NCBI GenBank assembly: GCA_037176885.1
Contig: JAWWNJ010000019.1
Span: 2,046,001 to 2,110,000, forward strand
DNA from: Favolaschia claudopus
Lineage: Eukaryota; Basidiomycota; Agaricomycetes; Agaricales; Mycenaceae
Direction of reading: 5' to 3'
Length of the DNA: 64,000 nucleotides
Below are positions 56,771-64,000 of this stretch, one piece after another. A program made the position numbers and the translations under genes. The notes under the pieces were generated by a model. It saw only the letters and a list, made by a program, of their open reading frames with translations. It searched no databases and was not told the DNA's origin. Within the stretch, counting starts at the first letter, position 1; every line of letters begins with the position of its first letter.

Positions 56771-57501
56771 CACACCGGAAAAAAAGAACTTTCGGCTCAG
56801 CCGACCTACATTCCGAAACAAATCGTGCCGACTTACCAGTAGGCTGGTGCGAAACATGAGGCAATCCGCAATATTTCGACTTATCTGTCGTGCCGCTCGA
56901 TAGACAGGGCGAAACAATTAAAATCGGCTTTGTTTCCTCCCAGCCGAGAGTTAGCCGAAAGAGAACTTTTCGTATTTTGTACCGTGCGCGTCGAAACATG
57001 AGCACGAAAGGTCTTGTTTTGGGTTGAGGATAGGGCCAGCCGAAACAGAACTCAACACGATAAGGATCAAGCAAGCCGTCGGCCGGCACGAATCACAAGC
57101 CGAAATACAAGGCATCGGCTTATATTTCGGGCTGTATATGCTGCGAAATACAAGTCGATGCCTGGTATTTCGGCTTATGTATCGTGCCCGCAAATTCTTA
57201 ACTGACACCTGATGGGTCGAGTCTTGTTTCGGCTGGGCGTATTTTCAAAACGAAACAAACTATTTCGTAGTTGCCTTTCGATGCGCACGACAGACAAGAT
57301 CAAAATTTCTCTTTCGGCTAACTTTCGGCTGGGAGGAAGCAAAGCCGATTTTAATTGTTTCGCCTTGTCTATCGAGCGGCACGACAGGTAAGTCGAAATA
57401 TTGCGGATTGCCTTATGCTTCGCACCAGCCTACTGGTAAGTCGGCATGATTTGTTTCGGAATGTAGGTCGGCTGAGCCGAAAGTTCGTTTTCTTCGGTGT
57501 G
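56771..57501. mobile_element. 731-bp palindromic MITE nested in the TSD of the P-like element
   Basis: The whole element is an imperfect palindrome centred near 57136, with arms of roughly 300 nt. Ends are CACACCGGAAAAAAAGAAC on the left and the complement of CACACCGAAGAAAACGAAC on the right. About ten copies of AGCCGAAA/TTTCGGCT in both orientations are spread through both arms. A 3-bp duplication (TTT) flanks it. CAC termini, a 3-bp duplication and subterminal short repeats recall CACTA/EnSpm elements, though the terminus reads CACAC, not CACTA. No transposase is present. Confidence 0.85.
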
Positions 57502-57505
57502 TTTT

Positions 57506-57537
57506 CAAGGGGTCTCTGATCTCTGGATCGAGCATAC
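57506..57537 (+). repeat. left terminal inverted repeat
   Basis: 32 bp beginning CAAGGGGTCTCTGATC; pairs with 63478-63509 (31 of 32 positions). Confidence 0.92.
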
Positions 57538-57577
57538 CAAGAGGTGAGCGATCAAAAAGTCCGTGACACAGGGCTCC
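57537..57577 (+). repeat. left internal inverted repeat
   Basis: Starts CCAAGAGGTGAGCGATC and ends GACACAGGGCTCC, directly inside the left terminal repeat. Confidence 0.8.
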
Positions 57578-57745
57578 AAAAGTCGAGCGACCCGGGGGGG
57601 AGGGGGGGTACGTCATTGATGGGTTATGATAAGGCGAGATAACAATAGATAACGCTGCCAGCGGACAAGTGCCAGCACGCATCGTCGCTTCAATACTGTG
57701 CTTATTCTATGTAAATTGTTCTCATTCACCCAATACAAATACTGC

Positions 57746-60700
57746 TCAACCACCTCGTGGCCCTCCCCGCCTTCCCCGTTTCCCGGCCCCGCGTTGGCCA
57801 CCACTCTGGCCTCTCTTCGGCACACGACTAGCATCTTCTTCTAAAACCTGGGCGACTTTGCTGAATGGCTGTGGGACTGAAGACTCCGGAATACCGAGCG
57901 CCAGCTCCTCCGCTTTCTCTATCCGTACATTCTCCCACACTTTGAATGGTAGAAGCATGCCCTCGGGCTGCAGAGGTGAGGCGTACTCGGAATGCTGGTC
58001 GAGTAGGTGCTGTGGCATGTTATATCGCCATACAGCGGGGTATGTGGGATATCGGCTCTGGGGGACCGGGCAAAGACCACAGATAATTGGGAGGTTTCTT
58101 GACGGTGTCGTAGCTGAACCTTTGTTCGCTGTCTGATACTGAAATTTGACTTCATATTTGCATTTTGTGATGATTTCGAATGACTGGCCCTTTGGTTTCA
58201 TCGAAACAGCACATTCAGGGCGACCTGATCGACCACAGAACCCGCATGGATACGACTCTCCGACCTACAACAAATAAGTCACCGAACACCAGCCTGCTCA
58301 GTGACGTCCACGTACCTCGGGATATGTTTTCACTTCTCCTGTTTTTTTCCCTCTCTTCTCTCGTTCGACCTCGCCAGCATTGCGCAATTTGCGTAAGATA
58401 TGTGCTCCCATATGGCCGCGCCAATTGGACGGCACCTCTGAGCAGTAGAGGCATGGGTCCTCGGCAGATTTTGCGGTGATGAACGCAGTCCCGCCGTCAG
58501 ATAACAACGCTGGTATTCCTGTAAATATATATGAGGTATCTGAGAACGACGCAAGGCAGATTGAGCTGACCTGTCGCCCACGAGTACGGAAACCCCGCGA
58601 GTTCATCCTTGATATTCGGCATCTCTCGCAACCCCGTCTGTGCAGCTTCGACGCGCTTCCATAGCTCCTCCGTCAATGCTCCCAGTAGATTGTGCTCCAT
58701 CGCCCACGTCGTGCCCGTGGAGTTGATGTGTTGCATGTCCTCGGTAGCAAGACGGTCGTGAGCGGTAACGGCTTTGGGATTGACAGGCTCAACAAGATGC
58801 CCTGCAACGGAGATGATGTGCGGTGTGTCTGTGGCTATCTGTGTTCCCTTGATTGTGCTCTTGGTCATCAGATACGACCCCAGCCACAACCAACTCCAAG
58901 TCGACTCGATGGGAATCTCTTCCGATGAGTCGCTGAAGACGTCGTCTTGTGTTCGGACAACAGCTTTGAGTTTGAGAATTTGACCGGACATTTTGACATT
59001 AGCCTTTGGATTCTTGATGGACGCCGCGTTCACGTCCGTAGCACGTTTGCCGTCAACAAGAATCTCCGTGCAGCGAACGAGGGCGAGGGAAACATTGGTG
59101 GATGTGCGGATGAGCGTCGTAAATGGGTCTCCGACAATGAATGAGGAGCCGGTGATACCGCCGCCTAGCCGAGTTGCGTTTGGTTTAGTGAAAGTACGGA
59201 CTTTCTTGATTGCCATGCCCATTGCGCGTTCAGTGCGATTTTTCGATTTAGCGATGAACTCTTTGTTGAGAATGAGACGGCATATAGATGCCTTGTGTAC
59301 GAATTTGTTGTTTTCGTCGAGGAGGTAGTCTTCGGGGCGAACACCGGGGCGCGGGTCCAACTTGAGCACAACAGGCTCCGAATCTTCGTTCTGAATATCT
59401 TCTACGAAAGGGAGGGCAGGGGTCTGCAAGTCAGGAATCAAATCATCGAACCTATCGGGGTCTTGATAGACAAGAGTCGATGATTGGATAGTAGAGACAA
59501 TGGAGGACGGGGCGTCAGGAGACGAGTCAGACGTTGTCGAGGTCGTGGCCGGAGGTAGAGATCTGTCTGGTTCGTCGGAAATACCAGGATAAAGACCGCC
59601 CCCGTGAGGTCGTAGAAAATCCAAGCCGGGCGTAGACGCCAGAATGGCTGCAATGTCGAAGACACTGGAGTCAAGGTGAGAATGCGTACGAAATATTCGC
59701 ATAGCCTCTACACGCCCTCTCCACCACGAAGCACCCAAGTCACAGTGCCCAACCACATAATCTCCACTGAAGTTGTACTCGTTGAGGTGGTCTTTGATCT
59801 CCTTCCGAGTGACATTTCGTCGGCGGTGCCCGGGATGAAGGCCGGGATTGCGCTCGTGTACACCTTGTATATCACAAGCCCAGCCTGTCCGTTCGACTCC
59901 CTGCTTGAAATTCATGGCGGAATTATGCCCACCAAGCTCCCGCGTGTATCCGAAATGCTGCTCTACCGGATCCGTGCCGTCATGGTATGCGTTGACTTTT
60001 CCCTCCGGATCCAACTCCTGCTGCTTCGCGACGGTGAAGACGATGTTCTTTATCATTGTTTGAGAGTCGCCGTACAGCTGATTGCTCATAAATTTGAGAC
60101 GGAACGTTCGGAAGAGCACAAAGCTCATGTTGGCGTATAAACTGAGGGAATATATTTGATCGCTGAGGGATGCAGAGGGGAGGGTAAATGCGTTGAGAAG
60201 AGCTTCGAGCATGAAGCTCAGAAGGTCAATCGCATCGAGATCGGAGTTGAGATTCACCTCGGAAGCAGGCACGTCGAATTCCGCACGAGATTGACGAAGC
60301 TGGACAATGGTCTCCAAAAGCTCGATGGCCGTCGGTACGTCCTGAGGGTCATCTGGGTTGAGCAGTAGGTTTACTGATGCAGCATCTTGATCAGGGAGAA
60401 GAAGGAGGCACCGTGTCAGAGAGACAGGACCAACAACCCGGCCATTGTCTAAGGCGATTCCCAAGACATGACGAAGCAGTGTGCAATGTCCTATATGCGA
60501 TTTTGTCAGGCGGGTCATCCGTGAAGTGAGTCAACACAACGTACGCTTTATAATGTGCCGCCAATCAAATGTGATGAGGATTCTGCAAGGACCAGTGAAG
60601 AGATTCAGGCCGAGAAGATTCGACAGCGTGAAATGGAGAGTGTCTTCTGGCCCGAGCTCAAACTGCATAAACACGGCATGCCCAGCTCGACGACGCAGCT

Positions 60701-62827
60701 GATCTCCGTCCGTAGCGAAGTTCCATATCTCTCCGATCGCTGCCTGCCCCGTCTCCTTCCAAACCTTGAGTATCATGCGAAAGAGATCAGCCATATCCTC
60801 CCATGTCTCCTGCTTGCACGTCGGAGCACATACAAGGGGGTATATGGTGGTTTCACCGCTGCATCGCGCTGCGACAAATGCCATCTCCTTGCCGAAATGA
60901 AGTGTCCCGTCATGAAGGCAGCTGACAAGACGAGTCGCCGAATCGTGGGTTTTGAGATCCAAGGGAATACCACGGGAGTGTTTCTGGCATAGTCCACCGA
61001 CTTGATTCGCATGGGAGAAGTAACATGCTTGCTCCTCGATTGCACATTCATCCATCATGATAGTGACACCACGCCGACCGGTATATGGGACCTCCGCCTC
61101 GCTACGTGGAACGAGCATCACATTCTGAATATTCCGTCGAATTTCGTACTCGGAGATGGGCCCAATTGTGGGTGTCACTTTAACAAATTTTGCGGAGTTA
61201 CAGATGGTGCGTAGGGAAGGGAGATTGAGGGAATGATTCATTGCATAGAGGAGAGAGCGACCACCTAATCGGTATATCAGGATACCAAGGTCTTTCTCAA
61301 AAGCCGTGAATCCTTTCGTATGTCGAAGTCCATCCACGGCTTCGGTCAGAAAATTGACCATCGTTCGTACACTGGCGCCATTGCGTCGTGCCGTCTCAAT
61401 GATGGCATGGATTCGTGGGATGTCGTTCTCAGCTATTGCCACAAGAAGGCGGTCAAAGTCATCTAATTTCCGAGCGAAGCTCGCGAGGCGCCGCCCCAGA
61501 TTCAATGTCTGGAATACCAGAAATGAGTCAAGAGCATGACGGAGATAGAAGAAGAATACCTGAAGCTTGAGCTTGTTCATTTCCTCGTTCCGCTCAACGA
61601 GTTGTTCACGCAGTTGATCGTGACCAAGATATTTCAAGTTAGTACCCGGCTTGGCGTCGCGCGCGATCTTGGCAAGGTCTTCAAGCCGCCCACGAATGCC
61701 TTCGCAGGCCTGACAGTGCGGGGAATGTGGCGTAGTGATTCTGCGGCACTCCTTTGACCACACATCAATGACCTTTCCACGCTCTCGAATCTCAATCTCC
61801 AAACGCAATGCACATTCGTCTGGGTCATCGCCAAGAAACGAGAGACGATGGAACGGGAAAGTGGAGCGAAAGGGAAGCTCTGGTGGCCACTCCAGCCTCA
61901 GCCCACTACACAAACCCGCTGATTCAAATTCAGGCTCATCCACCTCCATGGAAGAATGCACGGCTGCAGGTGTTTGGGGAGCAGACAAAATACGATGATG
62001 TCTGTATGAAATTAAGTGACTGTTGACTGAGCTATTCCTAAAAGGACCACGTACGACAGTCGGAAACTATCCGGTGATTCATTCACAAAAGGAAGGGCAG
62101 GGGAAGCAAGCAGAGGAGACCATGAGAGGGAGTTGGTGCTGGATGGGGCAGGTGAAAACGGCGGAAGAGACGCGAGAGAGGGAGACCGAGAAAATTGCGA
62201 TGGTGATCCCTGCGACCCGGTAGATCTAACAGAGAACGACGGAGCCCGGGAGAGAGGTGCGGGGAACCCAGATTTTGGTTTACATTTCTTTCCGCGCATA
62301 TGCTGCTCAAGGGTCTGAAACTGCCCACTCTGATCAAGAAAACGAGTCGTAGATATCGCAGTATTGATCCAGCTATGGCATTTGTAGCATTGCAGCTCCC
62401 AAGTCTGCACCTGCGATGTGCGGGAAGAAATCTGGCTATTATCGTAGAGCTCGCACAGTTCCAGGGAGGAGGGAGTCACTGGAAGAGGAGAAGGAGCAGA
62501 TTTTTGTCCCTCATCTGCTGAGGTTGTCGAGGTTTGAGACGTGGATACTGAAGGGATGGAAGGGCTCGGTACGTTTGAGGCAAAACCGCTGGGATAACTG
62601 GGAGACTCATTGAAATTTCGTAGATTTGTGTCGAGAGGAGGAAGCAGAGGTGTTATGCGCTGAGAACCCTCAGATGCAGCTGGGCCAGCCGGAGGCATGT
62701 CGACGTCGAAGGGTCTGCCTTCCTCATGGTGAAAAGAAATTAACAAGCTGTTCGAAGGGCTTGGGGCCGCAGGCTGGGATTGAGAACGGGGACGAAAAGA
62801 GTGTAGTTGGGAATCATAGTCCTCCAT
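57746..62827 (-). CDS. P/THAP9-like transposase, about 1,606 aa
   Basis: Exons 62827-62055, 62001-60545, 60490-58571, 58518-58316 and 58264-57746 join in phase (1,623 codons). An extra in-frame GT-AG intron of 51 nt (61509-61559) is likely and gives about 1,606 aa. Order: a Ser/Pro-rich leader; a zinc finger at about 147-182 (CYKC, then H and C after the helix TLEQHMRGKKC); a helical region; then a split RNase H-like core. Core motifs are GVTIMMDECAIEEQ (Asp about 558), WNFATDGDQLRRRAG (Asp about 672), FDWRHIIKR, and GTDPVEQHFGYTRELGG (Glu about 903). Their order and spacing match P-element/THAP9 transposases (DEM.I...; CDG...; FD..H..K; D.LE..F...R..GG). C-terminal Cys/His clusters (CLYCSEV..H..H, CGFCGRSGRPEC, CGLC..H...H) probably bind zinc. 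No premature stop was found. Many agarics carry relatives annotated as hypothetical. Assignment to the P superfamily is by motif, not by search. Confidence 0.8.
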
Positions 62828-63153
62828 GGAGGACCGACGAGCGAGGTTGCGCGCGCGCCGCCGCGTACAGACTCCAGCGACGTCGCGTCGAAGTCGCGTT
62901 TGGAAAAAATCCACGAAGTCTCGTGATGATCTTTGATTCGCCGAAGATGACCGAAAAACTCTATTTCAAGCTACATAAAACGAGCATAGACAATCGAGTA
63001 GTGTAGATGTGCACAGAATATGTACAAATGGGGGGTCTCGCAAAAAATTGGGGTTATCGGTCAATGGTTAGAGTCACAGTAAAAAGTCGAGGAATCGGAC
63101 AAGGAAAAGTTGGTCGGACATATCGGATTGCCTAATTTGGGGGGGTTGTCAAA

Positions 63154-63193
63154 GAGCCCTGTGTCTGATCGGCCACGATCGCTCACCTCTTGG
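63154..63193 (-). repeat. right internal inverted repeat
   Basis: Minus-strand copy of 57537-57577 with a diverged centre. It lies 284 bp inside the right terminal repeat, whereas the left copy abuts its terminal repeat. Confidence 0.8.
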
Positions 63194-63451
63194 AGCATAC
63201 ATCAACGCTCGCGTGGCGCTTACGTTTTGATTCGGCCTGACAGCGAATCCGAAATGTCCGAGGAATCGGGTTTGTTCGGATAATTCAGCACACCTCCTAC
63301 GACGCGATAGAAAAGCCCTCCTCCTCAAAAAAATTGCCAATCGGGAGAGTTATGCTCTATATTGTAGAGGCCGATGCTTTTGAGTAGGTAAACGTCGGGA
63401 ATACACAGTATGAAGCCATTATTGATGGCTTTCGGACTTACTTCCCAATCT

Positions 63452-63467
63452 GGGGGGGGGGGGGGGG
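63452..63467. repeat. poly-G run, 16 bases
   Basis: Uninterrupted G run just inside the right terminal repeat; shorter G runs lie at the equivalent left side (57594-57608) and at 63139-63146. Confidence 0.9.
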
Positions 63468-63477
63468 TTTCGGATCA

Positions 63478-63509
63478 GTATGCTCGATCCAGAGATCAGA
63501 GACCTCTTG
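63478..63509 (-). repeat. right terminal inverted repeat
   Basis: Read on the minus strand it begins CAAGAGGTCTCTGATC; pairs with 57506-57537. Confidence 0.92.
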
Positions 63510-63517
63510 GTCCTTTT
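63510..63517. repeat. right target-site duplication of P-like element
   Basis: GTCCTTTT, matching the interrupted left copy (56764-56770 plus 57505). Confidence 0.9.
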
Positions 63518-64000
63518 GGTCAATCTCACTGCTCAGTGGCGTCGCGCGCCTCCGAGTTCATACCTCTTTCAATTTCAATGTTGCATACCCAGGTGAGGCC
63601 CCGGTTTTCTTTTGCAATAAGCTTCGGCTGCCTTAATTTCTTAGTCTCTCGTAGACAGACGCTCTATATAAAATTGTCTCGTACCTCACCATATATAGAG
63701 TCTGTTACTTACCCGGTACCGCGGGGGTGGAACCGGAGTGTGACCTTATTATATAATCTGTCAAAGCTCGGCAAAGCCCGAACACGGCCGTTTTGCAGGT
63801 TTAATTCGGAATCTGGCTACAAAAACTGAGCAATAGGTTCCCAATATAATAGAGATGAGTTGTGTATAGCATTGAATGTCTTCGTGGATGGTTTGGCTGG
63901 CATTGGACGATTGCTCTGAAACTCGGACTCAGCGGGTTTCGGCCGATCGGCCGAAACTGCTTATTGTGAGGTCTGAGTTTTTGCTCTCTCCTTCTGAACT
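63518..64000. other. flank of the P-like element, no gene seen
   Basis: A frame at 63410-63829(+) spans the element boundary and is therefore not a gene. A perfect 22-bp palindrome lies at 63936-63957. Confidence 0.5.
63936..63957. repeat. perfect 22-bp palindrome
   Basis: GTTTCGGCCGAT followed by its exact complement; shares the GGCCGAAA theme with the subterminal motif AGCCGAAA of the palindromic element. Confidence 0.85.

Larger units (their letters stand above)
57506..63509 (-). mobile_element. P-superfamily-like DNA transposon, 6,004 bp, apparently intact
   Basis: The terminal inverted repeats are 57506-57537 and 63478-63509: 32 bp with one mismatch, starting CAAG(G/A)GGTCTCTGATC. The flanking 8-bp duplication is GTCCTTTT, intact on the right (63510-63517); on the left it is interrupted by the nested palindromic element. 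Internal inverted repeats of about 40 bp (57537-57577 and 63154-63193) begin CCAAGAGGTGAGCGATC and end near CACAGGGCTC. The element holds one multi-exon transposase gene on the minus strand. The Drosophila P element has 31-bp ends, 8-bp duplications and 11-bp internal inverted repeats, so the architecture agrees. Confidence 0.9.

Noticed and set aside
56715..57089. Minus-strand 124-codon frame and others between 56.7 and 57.7 kb
   Set aside because: They lie within the palindromic element and mirror one another; no protein family is visible.
57746..62827. KDZ-type transposase as identity of the large gene
   Set aside because: KDZ elements are common in agarics, but the motif order MMDE / TDG / FDWRH / DPVEQHFG...GG together with 8-bp duplications fits the P/THAP9 type better; kept as the main alternative.
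63410..63829. 139-codon plus-strand frame
   Set aside because: It crosses the right end and target duplication of the P-like element, so it was created by the insertion.

Overview
The window looks like nuclear DNA of a mushroom-forming basidiomycete (Agaricomycetes). Genes are split by many short GT-AG introns of about 45-95 nt. The families seen are typical of agarics: a MYND zinc-finger protein with an armadillo-like N-terminus, F-box/LRR-like proteins, a BTB/POZ protein, tandem EHN-type epoxide hydrolases and several small secreted proteins. No rRNA, tRNA, CRISPR array or bacterial-type operon was seen. The genus cannot be fixed from the sequence. Gene models were built by hand from reading frames, splice-site phase and family conservation; where every exon phase closes, confidence is high.

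Layout. 1-1448(-): MYND protein, cut by the window edge. 6690-8200(-): F-box protein with a frameshift. 8476-9681(-): secreted agaric protein in seven exons. 10374-10759: 386-bp fold-back element. 13651-14454: non-autonomous hAT element with a perfect 8-bp target duplication. 14724-15998(+): NIF3. 17282-19540(+): TPX2-domain spindle protein. 20551-20832(+): 57-aa CxxC protein. About 20.8-31.9 kb: no gene recognised. 31.85-35.85 kb(+): tandem duplication of an epoxide hydrolase gene with its promoter. 35955-36654(-): 188-aa conserved-looking protein. 37213-37536(-): small secreted protein. 38922-40376(-): secreted protein with an Ala/Gly repeat tail. 42.8-46.9 kb: dense, coding-looking but unresolved. 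47050-48140(-): splicing factor ISY1. 51169-52533(+): intronless F-box-like protein. 53121-53441(-): Cys-rich, probably GPI-anchored protein. 55542-56639(-): BTB/POZ protein.

The most striking region is the right end. A 6,004-bp DNA transposon (57506-63509) is bounded by 32-bp terminal inverted repeats (31/32 identical) and an 8-bp target duplication (GTCCTTTT). It has internal subterminal inverted repeats and one intact multi-exon transposase gene of about 1,600 aa. Its motifs (MMDE, TDG, DWRH and DPVEQHFG) match the order found in P-element/THAP9-type transposases, and the end structure also resembles the Drosophila P element. A second, almost fully palindromic 731-bp element (56771-57501) is nested exactly inside the left target duplication. 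It shares the terminus CACACCG and a 3-bp target duplication with the fold-back element at 10.4 kb. The pair suggests a CACTA-like miniature family with 5'-CACACC ends.

The genes do not form a pathway. Housekeeping genes (NIF3, TPX2-like, ISY1) are scattered among fast-evolving, secreted and mobile sequences.
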